NCBI RefSeq assembly: GCF_000382705.1
Contig: NZ_ARQE01000002.1
Location: forward strand, 310,001 to 374,000
From: Aureimonas ureilytica DSM 18598 = NBRC 106430
GTDB taxonomy: Bacteria > Pseudomonadota > Alphaproteobacteria > Rhizobiales > Rhizobiaceae
Direction of reading: 5' to 3'
DNA length: 64,000 nucleotides
Positions 17,242 to 26,174 of the stretch are shown here, in pieces (the stretch's first letter is position 1; each line of letters begins with the position of its first letter). The translations under genes were made by a program, and so were the position numbers. The notes beneath the pieces are model-generated. The model ran no database searches. It was not told the origin of the DNA and was given only the letters and a program-made list of their open reading frames with translations.

Positions 17242-17250
17242 TGTGGATAA
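17242..17250 (-). promoter_or_regulatory. DnaA box upstream of nrdJ
   Basis: TGTGGATAA on the plus strand is the exact complement of the consensus DnaA box TTATCCACA. A near match (TGTGGATAT) follows at 17,353-17,361. DnaA regulates ribonucleotide reductase genes in other bacteria, so these could tie nrdJ expression to replication. Two boxes do not make an origin. Confidence 0.5.
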
Positions 17251-17367
17251 GCCAAAACCAAGGGAACCGAACTTCCGGTGAGGCTTTGAGTCGCGTGATA
17301 GGAGGCGGAAGGTTCCGTCGAATTTTACGCTTTCCACACCCTTTCGAATGATTGTGGATATCGAGGC

Positions 17368-17415
17368 CCACTACAGGCAGTAGGTCGCGCGAGTGACCGA
17401 CACCATATATAGTGA
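17368..17415 (+). promoter_or_regulatory. Paired NrdR boxes upstream of nrdJ
   Basis: The right box, ACACCATATATAGTGA (17,400-17,415), is a near-perfect palindrome close to the NrdR consensus. A degenerate partner, CCACTACAGGCAGTAG (17,368-17,383), is centred exactly 32 bases upstream, the three-helical-turn spacing that NrdR needs. NrdR is the ATP/dATP-sensing repressor of ribonucleotide reductase genes. The right box is convincing; the left shares 8 of 16 positions with it. Confidence 0.65.
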
Positions 17416-17532
17416 GACCAACGAAACCTAAGAATCACGCCGCCGCCCGCGCACCGGGTTCGGCGCCGGCCTTCGAGTCGGCGTTCGCCCCCTCGCGCCT
17501 GCTGTGCTGCCATCCCGGATCGGAGTAAGACC

Positions 17533-20500
17533 ATGGGCCTGAAGATCGAACGGCGCTACACGAAGCCGGGCCAGGGCGCCTATGCCTCGGTCGAGTTTCG
17601 CAAGGCCACGAGCGAGATCCGCAACCCGGATGGCTCGGTCGTCTTCCGTCTGGCCGATATCGACGTGCCCGCGCAGTTCAGCCAGGTGGCAAGCGACATT
17701 CTCGCCCAGAAATATTTCCGCAAAGCGGGCGTGCCCCGTGCGCTGAAGCGCGTCGAGGAGAACGACGTTCCCTCCTTCCTCTGGCGCTCGGTCGCCGACG
17801 AGGAGGCGCTGGCCGCCCTTCCCGAGGACGAGCGCACCGGCTCCGAAATGGACGCGCGGCAGGTCTTCGACCGTCTCGCCGGCACCTGGACCTATTGGGG
17901 CTGGAAGGGCGGCTATTTCCAGACCGAAGAAGACGCGAGCGCCTTCCGCGACGAGCTGGCCTTCATGCTGGCGACGCAGAAGGTCGCGCCGAACTCGCCG
18001 CAATGGTTCAACACCGGCCTGCATTGGGCCTATGGCATCGACGGCCCGAGCCAGGGCCACTTCTATGTCGATTACCGGACGGGCGAGCTGACGCGCTCGG
18101 CCACGTCCTACGAGCATCCGCAGCCGCACGCCTGCTTCATCCAGTCCGTCGCCGACGACCTCGTCAACGAGGGCGGCATCATGGACCTGTGGGTGCGCGA
18201 GGCGCGCCTGTTCAAATACGGCTCGGGCACCGGCTCCAATTTCTCGGCGCTGCGCGGCGAAGGTGAGAAGCTCGCCGGCGGCGGCAAGTCGTCGGGCCTC
18301 ATGAGCTTCCTCAAGATCGGTGATCGCGCGGCGGGCGCCATCAAGTCGGGCGGCACGACGCGCCGCGCGGCCAAGATGGTCGTGGTCGACATCGATCACC
18401 CCGATATCGAGGCCTATATCGACTGGAAGGTGCGCGAGGAGGAGAAGGTCGCCGCGCTCGTCACCGGCTCGAAGACCGTTTCCAAGCACCTGAAGCTCAT
18501 TCTCTCGGCCTGCGTGAACTGCGAAGGCGGCTCGGGCGACGAGTGCTTCGACCCGAACGTGAACCCGGCCCTCAAGCGCGCCGTGAAGGACGCCAAGCGC
18601 GCGCAGGTTCCCGAGAACTACGTCAAGCGCGTCATCCAGTTCGCGCGCCAGGGCTACACGGATATCGACTTCCCGGTCTACAACACGGACTGGGATTCCG
18701 AGGCCTATCTCACCGTCGCCGGCCAGAACTCCAACAATTCGGTGCGCGTCACCGACGAGTTCCTGCAGGCGGTGGAGCAGGACGGCGACCACCACCTCAT
18801 CGGCCGCGTGAGCGGCAAGGTGACGAAGACGGTCAAGGCGCGCGAGCTTTGGGACCGGATCGGCTATGCCGCCTGGGCCTCGGCCGATCCCGGCATCCAG
18901 TTCCACACGACGATCAACGACTGGCACACCTGCGCGGCGGCCGGCGCGATCAACGCGTCGAACCCCTGCTCGGAATACATGTTCCTGGACGACACGGCCT
19001 GCAATCTGGCCTCCATGAACCTCCTCCAGTTCCGCGAGGCGAACGGTCGGTTCGACGTGGACGCCTACGAGCACGCCACCCGTCTGTGGACGGTGGTGCT
19101 CGAAATCTCCGTGCTGATGGCGCAGTTCCCGTCCAAGGAAATCGCGCAGCGCTCCTTCGACTACCGCACGCTCGGTCTCGGCTTCGCCAATATCGGCGGC
19201 CTCCTGATGACCGCCGGCATCCCCTATTCCTCGGCCGAGGGCCGGGCGATCTGCGGCGCGCTCTCGGCCATCATGACCGGCATTTCCTACGCCACGTCGG
19301 CGGAAATGGCGCGTGAGCTCGGCCCCTTCCCGGACTACGAGCGCAACGCGGCCGGCATGCTGCGCGTCATCCGCAACCATTCGCGCGCCGCCCATGGCCT
19401 CGCCAATGGCTATGAGGGCCTCGCCGTCGAGCCGGTTCCGCTCGACCATTCCTCGCTGAAGGACAAGCGCCTGTCGGCCCGCGCCAAGCAGGCCTGGGTG
19501 CTCGCGCAGGAGCTCGGCGAGAAGCACGGCTATCGCAACGCGCAGGTTTCCGTCATCGCGCCGACCGGCACGATCGGCCTCGTGATGGACTGCGACACGA
19601 CGGGCATCGAGCCGGACTTCGCGCTGGTGAAGTTCAAGAAGCTCGCCGGCGGCGGCTATTTCAAGATCATCAACCGCGCCGTTCCCGAAGCGCTGCGCAC
19701 GCTCGGCTATTCGGAATCGCAGATCGCCGAGATCGAGGCCTATGCCGTCGGCCACGGCAACCTGAACCAGGCGCCCGCCATCAACCCCGGCTCGCTTCGC
19801 GCCAAGGGGTTCGGCGACGAGCAGATCGAGGCGCTGAACGGCGCGCTGAAGAGCGCGTTCGACATCAAGTTCGCCTTCAACAAGTGGACGCTTGGCGAAG
19901 CCTTCTGCAAGGACGTGCTGGGTCTCACCGACGAGCAGCTCAACGACTTCTCCTTCGAGTTCCTGCCCGCGCTCGGCTTCTCCCGCAAGGACATCGAAGC
20001 CGCCAACATCCATGTCTGCGGCGCGATGACCCTGGAAGGCGCCCCCTTCCTGAAGGCCGAGCACCTGCCCGTCTTCGACTGCGCCAGCCCTTGCGGCCGG
20101 ATCGGCAAGCGCTCGCTCTCGGTGGAATCGCATATCCGCATGATGGCGGCCTCGCAGCCCTTCATTTCGGGCGCGATCTCCAAGACCATCAATATGCCGA
20201 ACGACGCGACCGTCGAGGACTGCAACAGCGCCTATATGCTGTCCTGGAAGCTCGCGCTGAAGGCGAACGCCCTCTACCGTGACGGCTCCAAGCTTTCCCA
20301 GCCGCTCAACGCCTCGTTGATCGCGGACGAGGAGGACGAGGACGATCTGATCGAGGAGACGGCCGCCGCGATCGCCGCCGCGCCCGCCGCGGCCAAGGCG
20401 ACCGAGATCGCCGAGCGCATCGTCGAGCGTGTGGTCGAGAAGGTCATCCGCGAGCGCGAGAAGCTGCCGAACCGCCGCAAGGGCTACACGCAGAAGGCCA

Positions 20501-21351
20501 TCGTCGGCGGCCATAAGGTCTACCTGCGCACCGGCGAGTTCGACGACGGGCGCCTCGGCGAGATCTTCATCGACATGCACAAGGAAGGCGCCGCCTTCCG
20601 CGCGATGATGAACAACTTCGCCATCGCCATCTCGCTCGGCCTGCAGTTCGGCGTGCCGCTCGACGAATATGTGGAGGCCTTCACCTTCACGCGCTTCGAG
20701 CCGGCCGGCATGGTCCAGGGCAACGAGGCGATCAAGAACGCGACGTCGATCCTCGACTACGTGTTCCGCGAGCTGGCGGTCTCCTATCTCGGCCGCCACG
20801 ACCTCGCCCATGTCCAGCCGGAAGAGCTCAGCGCCTCGACCATCGGTCGCGGCGTCGAGGGCGACAAGCCGGCCCCGCTGCCGATCTCGGCGGGTATGGT
20901 GCGTGGCCAGACCTCGAAGTTCCGCCTGGTGTCCTCGAGCGAGCCGCAGGGCTCGGCCGGCGGCGCGGCGGCCCCCGTCGCCAAGGGCGGCTCTGGCTCC
21001 GTGGTGACGGCGGTCCTGCCCCGCGCGGCGGCCCCCGTCGCTCGCGGCGGCGCGCAGGTCGCGGCCTTCAAGCGCGACTACGAAACGGCCCCGCTGGCCG
21101 AGCCGGCGCCCGTCGCCGACACCTCGCCCGCGCAAGGCCTTTTCGACTCGCCGCTCTCCTACGCCGCTTCGGACCGGGACGTCTCCCGCGTCGAAACCGC
21201 CCCGAAAGCCACCAGCGCCGAACGCCGCGCCCAAGCCCTTATGAAGGGCTACACCGGCGACAGCTGCTCGGAATGCTCGAACTTCACCATGGTCCGCAAC
21301 GGCACCTGCCTGAAATGCGACACCTGCGGGAGTACCTCCGGGTGCAGTTGA
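17533..21351 (+). CDS. nrdJ: Vitamin B12-dependent (class II) ribonucleotide reductase
   Basis: Makes deoxyribonucleotides using adenosylcobalamin to generate its radical, with or without oxygen. The product is 1272 residues, the long alphaproteobacterial form. Visible motifs are [15 protein letters not shown] near the N-terminus, [20 protein letters not shown] in the active-site barrel, and [20 protein letters not shown]. The C-terminal tail has the Cys pairs ([19 protein letters not shown]) that re-reduce the active site. A low-complexity Ala/Pro/Val segment (about 1130-1210, with the repeat [21 protein letters not shown]) links the barrel to that tail. NrdR-type boxes lie upstream. A large antisense open frame covers the whole gene but is a GC-bias shadow. 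Confidence 0.97.
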   Translation: MGLKIERRYTKPGQGAYASVEFRKATSEIRNPDGSVVFRLADIDVPAQFSQVASDILAQKYFRKAGVPRALKRVEENDVPSFLWRSVADEEALAALPEDERTGSEMDARQVFDRLAGTWTYWGWKGGYFQTEEDASAFRDELAFMLATQKVAPNSPQWFNTGLHWAYGIDGPSQGHFYVDYRTGELTRSATSYEHPQPHACFIQSVADDLVNEGGIMDLWVREARLFKYGSGTGSNFSALRGEGEKLAGGGKSSGLMSFLKIGDRAAGAIKSGGTTRRAAKMVVVDIDHPDIEAYIDWKVREEEKVAALVTGSKTVSKHLKLILSACVNCEGGSGDECFDPNVNPALKRAVKDAKRAQVPENYVKRVIQFARQGYTDIDFPVYNTDWDSEAYLTVAGQNSNNSVRVTDEFLQAVEQDGDHHLIGRVSGKVTKTVKARELWDRIGYAAWASADPGIQFHTTINDWHTCAAAGAINASNPCSEYMFLDDTACNLASMNLLQFREANGRFDVDAYEHATRLWTVVLEISVLMAQFPSKEIAQRSFDYRTLGLGFANIGGLLMTAGIPYSSAEGRAICGALSAIMTGISYATSAEMARELGPFPDYERNAAGMLRVIRNHSRAAHGLANGYEGLAVEPVPLDHSSLKDKRLSARAKQAWVLAQELGEKHGYRNAQVSVIAPTGTIGLVMDCDTTGIEPDFALVKFKKLAGGGYFKIINRAVPEALRTLGYSESQIAEIEAYAVGHGNLNQAPAINPGSLRAKGFGDEQIEALNGALKSAFDIKFAFNKWTLGEAFCKDVLGLTDEQLNDFSFEFLPALGFSRKDIEAANIHVCGAMTLEGAPFLKAEHLPVFDCASPCGRIGKRSLSVESHIRMMAASQPFISGAISKTINMPNDATVEDCNSAYMLSWKLALKANALYRDGSKLSQPLNASLIADEEDEDDLIEETAAAIAAAPAAAKATEIAERIVERVVEKVIREREKLPNRRKGYTQKAIVGGHKVYLRTGEFDDGRLGEIFIDMHKEGAAFRAMMNNFAIAISLGLQFGVPLDEYVEAFTFTRFEPAGMVQGNEAIKNATSILDYVFRELAVSYLGRHDLAHVQPEELSASTIGRGVEGDKPAPLPISAGMVRGQTSKFRLVSSSEPQGSAGGAAAPVAKGGSGSVVTAVLPRAAAPVARGGAQVAAFKRDYETAPLAEPAPVADTSPAQGLFDSPLSYAASDRDVSRVETAPKATSAERRAQALMKGYTGDSCSECSNFTMVRNGTCLKCDTCGSTSGCS

Positions 21352-21626
21352 TTGTTCCGCTTGTTCCTGAGAAACCGACCAAAGTTGTGGAATCGAGGTC
21401 AAAGTTGCAATTCCCGATGTCCGAGTAGGATGGGATTCCTAGTCAGATAAAAGGGATTTTGCCAACAAAAACGGCAACTTACCTGCGCGGCATCTGCCGC
21501 GCAGAAATGCTTAAAGGAACGAAACGTGAATCAGACGAGCTCGCTCGTCGCTCTTGGGCCAGGGCCTTCTCGAACGAGGCAGCCGAGCCGCCACCGCCCT
21601 AGAGGCGGATCCGCAAGGAGACATCA
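21352..21626. other. Junction between core chromosome and defence island
   Basis: About 275 bases without a supported gene. It contains an imperfect direct repeat built on CAAAGTTG (around 21,377 and 21,403). A 9-bp hairpin CTGCGCGGC/GCCGCGCAG lies at 21,483-21,504 with no T-tract. The hairpin may end nrdJ transcription or mark an old integration edge; neither is shown. Confidence 0.4.
21534..21549. promoter_or_regulatory. Palindrome upstream of the MBL/E2-E1-JAB/patatin operon
   Basis: GACGAGC-TC-GCTCGTC is a perfect 7-bp inverted repeat 78 bases before the first start codon of the operon. Its position suits an operator, but no dedicated regulator is encoded next to it. The nearest DNA-binding protein is the XRE-type gene at 27,283. 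Confidence 0.35.
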
Positions 21627-22757
21627 ATGCCCGCCTACTTGACCTTCTTCCCCCTCGGCAACGCCGACACCACGCTGATCCGGCTCGCGAACGACGATCT
21701 CGTTCTCCTCGACTACGCAAACATGCGGAACGCGGCGGACGCGGCCGACAAGCGCATCGACCTGCCCTCCACCTTGCGCGAGGAACTGGCTGACGCCGGA
21801 CGTGCATCCTTCCGCGCCGTCGCCTTCACACACCTCGACGACGACCACATCAAAGGGGCGTCCGACTTCTTCTGGTTCGATCACTCCACCGCCCGTCAGT
21901 CGGCCAACCGGGTGAAAATCGATGACCTGTGGGTGCCTGCCGCGGCGATCACGGAGGTAGGGGTCGATGGCGACGCATGGTGCATCAGACAGGAGGCGCG
22001 GTACCGTCTCAAGCAAGGGTACGGCGTCAAGATATTCTCCCGCCCGGGCAACCTCGCCGCCTTCCTCGCCGCGAACGGATTGAGTGTGGAGAGCCGACGC
22101 CATTGCATCGTGAATGCCGGAGAGCTCGTACCGGGGTTCTCCGTCAACAATCCCGAGAGTGCTGAGTTCTTCGTTCACAGCCCGTTCGCGTGGCGAACGA
22201 ACGGCGGCCTGGAGGACCGCAACGAGAACTCGATCGTGGTCCAGATGACGGCGCGCGACCTCGGCATCGACAGCTACGCATTGCTCGGAGCCGACATCGA
22301 TCACGAGACCCTTTCCCAGATCGTCAAGACGACGAGGCAGCATGGGAACGAGCACCGCCTACACTGGGACGTCCTGAAGCTCTTTCACCATTGCTCGTAC
22401 AAGTCCCTGTCCCCGGACAAGGGCATCGACAAGACCGAGCCCGTCGAGGACGTTCGCTGGCTCTTCGAAGATCTGGCGCGGGAGAAGGAGATCATCGTCT
22501 CCCCGAGCTGGCCGATCCCGGTCAAGGGCTCGGCCGACGACCTCGATCCACAGCCGCCGCACCGTCAGGCCGCCAACTACTACAAGGAGATCATCAAGGA
22601 CTCGAGCGGCCAGTTCAAGGTGACCATGGAGACGCCGAGCGAGGCCAAGCCCAAGCCGATCAAGCTGAAGATGAGCCTTGCGGGCGTCGGCGTGGTCTCG
22701 ACGGTTGTCCCGAGCGTCGCGGGTGCCGTTTCCTCCAGTTCCACCCGCGCGGGGTGA
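21627..22757 (+). CDS. MBL-fold metallo-hydrolase, ComEC-like, with Gly-ending tail
   Basis: First gene of a three-gene operon. The 376-residue product has a metallo-beta-lactamase fold. Residues 68-77 (THLDDDHIKG) give the HxDxDH-type metal motif of the ComEC-like branch, and VLKLFHHCSYKSLSPDKG gives the second histidine site. LLGADIDHE supplies a further ligand region. There is no signal peptide or membrane segment, so it should be cytosolic. The last 35 residues are Ser/Val/Ala-rich and presumably flexible, ending SSSSTRAG. A Gly-terminal tail next to an E1/E2 gene suggests this protein could itself be conjugated, as the cyclase is in type II CBASS; that is inference. AAGGAG sits six bases before the ATG. 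Four bases separate it from the next gene. Confidence 0.8.
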   Translation: MPAYLTFFPLGNADTTLIRLANDDLVLLDYANMRNAADAADKRIDLPSTLREELADAGRASFRAVAFTHLDDDHIKGASDFFWFDHSTARQSANRVKIDDLWVPAAAITEVGVDGDAWCIRQEARYRLKQGYGVKIFSRPGNLAAFLAANGLSVESRRHCIVNAGELVPGFSVNNPESAEFFVHSPFAWRTNGGLEDRNENSIVVQMTARDLGIDSYALLGADIDHETLSQIVKTTRQHGNEHRLHWDVLKLFHHCSYKSLSPDKGIDKTEPVEDVRWLFEDLAREKEIIVSPSWPIPVKGSADDLDPQPPHRQAANYYKEIIKDSSGQFKVTMETPSEAKPKPIKLKMSLAGVGVVSTVVPSVAGAVSSSSTRAG

Positions 22758-22761
22758 TCCG

Positions 22762-24993
22762 ATGTGGACCCCGGCAGGCAGCGTCCCCGTAGAGAGCAAG
22801 GAGGTCCTCATTCCGCTGGCCAAGGCGTTCGTCGCCTTCATCGAGGCCGAATGCAGCGATTTTGCGCGCCTGCGTGCGTGTCACCGGACGACGCCGCCCG
22901 GCGTCGAGACAGTGACCTTCGACCTGCGGATCGAACTTCCGCAACGGCCCGTCTATGCGGTCCATCCGACAGAGACGGTTTCCGTCTGCTTCCTTGCGGA
23001 CAACCGCATGGCACCCTTCGTCGCGGTCGGTCGCCAGGATTTCCCGGATACCCCCCACCAGTTGCTGACCCGGGAGGGGCTGCCGTCCGCTCTCTGCATC
23101 GACGACCGACCGTGGGAGGACGTGCGCGGGGACTACAGCGGATCCGAGTTGATGATCCGGATCGTGAACTGGTTCGAGAAGGCATGCGAGGGGCGACTTC
23201 ACGGGGCCGACCAGCCCTTCGATCCCTTCTTCGCCTATGACAACGGCTACAGCGTCATCCTGCGGGCCGACGCCGAAGCCGCGCTCGCCGAGGGCAAGGA
23301 CCTCACGATCGGTCTCGCCGGCGTCGATTCGCAATGCCTCGTCGTCGCTTCACGTGGGGAAGCCCAGGAGGCGCATGGCGCATTCGTTCTCAGCTTCGTC
23401 GACGTCGTTATCGAACCCCAGCGGATGACCCGCATGCGAAGAGCCCCCGCGACCCTGAGGCAGCTTGCCGACATGCTGGCCAAGCGGGGCTTCGACCTGA
23501 TCGAACGCCTCAGGCGGGACGCGCGGGCATGGGCGGGCTCGTTGGGCGAGGATCGGGGCAGGACGTGGCAGGTCTGCGTGTTCGTCAGCATGCCCCAAGT
23601 CCACCCGCTGACGGGTGAGATCGGCGCATCGTTGCCGATGGTCTTCCTGGTTCCGGCCAGTCTCGGCGACATCGGGGTGGCACTGGGCGTGCTCACCACG
23701 AACGACACGGATGATGGGAAGGATGCCAGCCATCTCCCGCTCCTCGTTCCGATCGTTTCCATTGACGGGTCCGACGCCATTCCGGTGTTCATGGTTCCGG
23801 TCCACCGCGAACTGGACGCCGAACGTGCCACGCAGCTCGCGGGCCGTCGCGATTTCGACCGCCGCCACCTCGTGATGGTCGGCGCCGGATCGCTGGGTTC
23901 CGCGGTCGCCGAGCACCTGACGCGGGAAGGCCAGTACCGCTGGACCGTCATCGACGACGACACCCTGCTCCCGCACAACATGGCTCGCCACATGTTGACC
24001 CTGGCATCGTGCGGCCGGGCCAAGGCGCCCCAGCTTGTGGGGCGGCTGCGCTCGTTGCGGCCCGACGTCGGGGCCGACGCCATCGTTGCCAATGTCCTGC
24101 ACCTCGGTGCGGAGGACCCGGCCGCCGAAGCCATCGACTGTGCGGACCTCGTTCTCGATGCGTCCGCCTCGATCGCGGTGTCGCGCTGGCTGTCGGATCG
24201 GGAGGGCGATGCCCGACGGCTTTGCGCCTTCTTCACGCCGGACGGCCTGTCGTGTGTCCTGATGGCCGAAGCGGCCGACAGAACCCAGCGGCTGCGAGAC
24301 GTGGAAGCCACCTATCTGCGCGAGGTCCTCGTGAACCCTGCACTCGCGCATCACCACCGCCCCGGCCAGCAGATGCGGCACACGGGTGCCTGCCGCGCCC
24401 TTACGAACACCATCCCGTCCTCCTCCGTCGCCGTCCTTGCGGGCCTGCTGGCGGGAGCGCTCCCAGGGGCCGCATCGGCTCCTGCTGCGAGCCTGCGGAT
24501 CTGGAGCCGCCAACCCAACGGCGACATCACTAGCGTCGGCATGGAAGCGAGTTGCGTCTGCCTCGAGACGCAGGGATGGAGGATCACCGTTCCCGAAAGC
24601 CTCGTCCGTGAGCTCGCGAGCAAAAGAGCGGAGGCGCTCCCGAACGAAACGGGAGGACCGTTGGTCGGCTTGGCCGATCACGTGGCTCGGCACATCGCGA
24701 TCGTCCATGCCCTGCCGAGTCCCCCCGACAGCATCGGCACACCCGCAGGGTTCGAACGGGGAACGCGGGGCCTGCGTCGCAGCATCGAGGACGCACGCGC
24801 GAGATCCGGCGGCCAGGTCCGATACCTAGGGGAATGGCATTCCCACCCCTCCGGTCACTGCGCCAGCCCCAGTTCCGTCGACGTCCGTCAGATCCAGCAG
24901 CTATCGCTCGCGTTGTCGATCGACGGCCTCCCCGCGATCTCCCTAATCGTAGGCGAAGGCGAGATGGGCCTGATGTTTAGGACCGCAGCCTGA
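22762..24993 (+). CDS. E2-E1-JAB fusion protein (ubiquitin-like conjugation and deconjugation)
   Basis: A 743-residue chain that appears to combine all enzymes of a ubiquitin-like cycle. Residues 1-150 look like a prokaryotic E2 domain with a candidate catalytic Cys112 in SALCIDDRPW, followed by a Trp-rich helix (LMIRIVNWFEKACEG). Residues 150-360 are unassigned. Residues 365-570 form a ThiF/E1 adenylation domain: nucleotide loop VGAGSLGS (373-380), IDDDTLLPHNMARH (397-410) and a candidate thioester Cys544 in TGACRALTNT. Residues 610-743 are a JAB/JAMM protease with Glu629, then HSHPSGHCASPSSVD giving His693, His695 and Asp707. All key residues of E1 and JAB seem present. It is coupled to the patatin gene by a TGATG overlap. 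E1 and JAB calls are firm; the E2 call rests on pattern and position. Confidence 0.8.
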   Translation: MWTPAGSVPVESKEVLIPLAKAFVAFIEAECSDFARLRACHRTTPPGVETVTFDLRIELPQRPVYAVHPTETVSVCFLADNRMAPFVAVGRQDFPDTPHQLLTREGLPSALCIDDRPWEDVRGDYSGSELMIRIVNWFEKACEGRLHGADQPFDPFFAYDNGYSVILRADAEAALAEGKDLTIGLAGVDSQCLVVASRGEAQEAHGAFVLSFVDVVIEPQRMTRMRRAPATLRQLADMLAKRGFDLIERLRRDARAWAGSLGEDRGRTWQVCVFVSMPQVHPLTGEIGASLPMVFLVPASLGDIGVALGVLTTNDTDDGKDASHLPLLVPIVSIDGSDAIPVFMVPVHRELDAERATQLAGRRDFDRRHLVMVGAGSLGSAVAEHLTREGQYRWTVIDDDTLLPHNMARHMLTLASCGRAKAPQLVGRLRSLRPDVGADAIVANVLHLGAEDPAAEAIDCADLVLDASASIAVSRWLSDREGDARRLCAFFTPDGLSCVLMAEAADRTQRLRDVEATYLREVLVNPALAHHHRPGQQMRHTGACRALTNTIPSSSVAVLAGLLAGALPGAASAPAASLRIWSRQPNGDITSVGMEASCVCLETQGWRITVPESLVRELASKRAEALPNETGGPLVGLADHVARHIAIVHALPSPPDSIGTPAGFERGTRGLRRSIEDARARSGGQVRYLGEWHSHPSGHCASPSSVDVRQIQQLSLALSIDGLPAISLIVGEGEMGLMFRTAA

Positions 24994-26174
24994 TGTCCGC
25001 TGATGAGTTCACCACGCCTCGCAGGATCGGTCTCGCCCTGTCCGGCGGCGGGATACGCGCCGCCGTCTTCCATCTCGGCGTGCTGAAGCATCTGGCCGAG
25101 GAAGGGCGGCTGGAGCACGTCACGCAGCTTTCGACGGTGTCCGGCGGCAGCCTGGTGACGGGCGCGATCTTCGCGCGAGCGGAGGGGCGCTGGCCGTCGT
25201 CTTCGGAGTTCATCGAGAGCGTCTACCCATCGATCCGTCGAATGCTGATCTCCGGCGACCTCCTCAGCTTCCGCGCTCTCGGCTTGGGCGGCGCGATCCG
25301 CGCCAACGTCCAGATCCTTTTCCGTCGCGCGAACATCCTGGCCGACATGCTGCGGCGGCGTTGGGGGATTGAACTCGAGCTTGCGGACCTGCCGCCGTCA
25401 CCCGTATGGCACATCAACACGACATGCATCGAGACGGGCAAGAACTGGCGATTCAGTCGTGAGGCCATGGGAGACTGGAAGTTCGGTCGCCACTTCTCGC
25501 CCAGGGTCTCGGTTGCGGAAGCAATCGCTGCGTCCGCGGCGGTTCCCTATGCCATTGGAGCTCTCAAGCTGTCTCTGCCGGAACACGGTTGGTGGCAGAC
25601 CGACCCGGCGACCAAGGCACCGAAAACGCAAATCACGCCCGCCGCGAGGACGGTTCATCTGTGGGATGGGGGCGCCTACGAGAACATGGCGCTCGAACCC
25701 CTCTACAAGCCTGTCGAGGGCTTGCAGGACTGCGACATCCTAATGTGCAGCGACGCATCCGGCCCACTCGGGCCGCCCAGTTCGATCGCCGCGAACCTGA
25801 TCCGAGGGCGCCTCGCCTCTCCCCGCCTCTTCGACATCGCCGCGGACCAGATCCGGTCGCTGCGATCCCGCATGCTCATGAAGTCGATTCAGCAGAAGGA
25901 GTTCGAGGGATACCTGCTCCGGATGGGAACCTCCGCCCGATCATTCCGGCTGCCCTCCGACGTCCTCCCGGAGTTCCTCAGTGACGAAGACAGCCTGGCA
26001 TCGTTGAACTACCCGACCAACCTGATGCGGATCTCGGAGATCGACTTCGACCGCATCGTCAGGCACGGGCACGAGACCGCACGCCTGACGCTGATGGCTT
26101 TCGCTCGGAATCGCAGTCAGAGCGACACGAGCGAGCAAACTGCCAGCGGACAGGCTATCCCTTCCGTTCAGTAA
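24993..26174 (+). CDS. Patatin-like phospholipase
   Basis: Third gene of the operon; its ATG shares one base with the preceding stop. The 393-residue product is a lipid acyl hydrolase with the patatin Ser-Asp dyad. The oxyanion loop LALSGGGIRAAVFH is at residues 14-27, the nucleophile Ser50 lies in TVSGGS, and the catalytic Asp is in LWDGGAYENMALEPL (about residue 222). There is no signal peptide or membrane helix. Phospholipases of this type (for example CapV) act as membrane-destroying effectors in anti-phage systems, so it is a plausible effector of the conjugation module next door. That role is inferred from context only. It ends in a seven-base tail-to-tail overlap with the next gene. 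Confidence 0.88.
   Translation: MSADEFTTPRRIGLALSGGGIRAAVFHLGVLKHLAEEGRLEHVTQLSTVSGGSLVTGAIFARAEGRWPSSSEFIESVYPSIRRMLISGDLLSFRALGLGGAIRANVQILFRRANILADMLRRRWGIELELADLPPSPVWHINTTCIETGKNWRFSREAMGDWKFGRHFSPRVSVAEAIAASAAVPYAIGALKLSLPEHGWWQTDPATKAPKTQITPAARTVHLWDGGAYENMALEPLYKPVEGLQDCDILMCSDASGPLGPPSSIAANLIRGRLASPRLFDIAADQIRSLRSRMLMKSIQQKEFEGYLLRMGTSARSFRLPSDVLPEFLSDEDSLASLNYPTNLMRISEIDFDRIVRHGHETARLTLMAFARNRSQSDTSEQTASGQAIPSVQ

Noticed and set aside
17242-17361. A replication origin upstream of nrdJ
   Set aside because: Only one perfect and one near DnaA box, no AT-rich unwinding element and no origin-linked genes; a regulatory role is simpler.
17428-21402. A 1324-codon open frame antisense to nrdJ
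   Set aside because: It mirrors nrdJ in a GC-rich genome where antisense frames stay open by codon bias. Its translation is rich in Arg, Ala, Gly, Val and Asp with no recognisable domain.
21627-26174. Calling the MBL/E2-E1-JAB/patatin operon a CBASS system
   Set aside because: CBASS requires a CD-NTase. No nucleotidyltransferase motif (GS followed by paired acids) was found in this operon or its neighbours.
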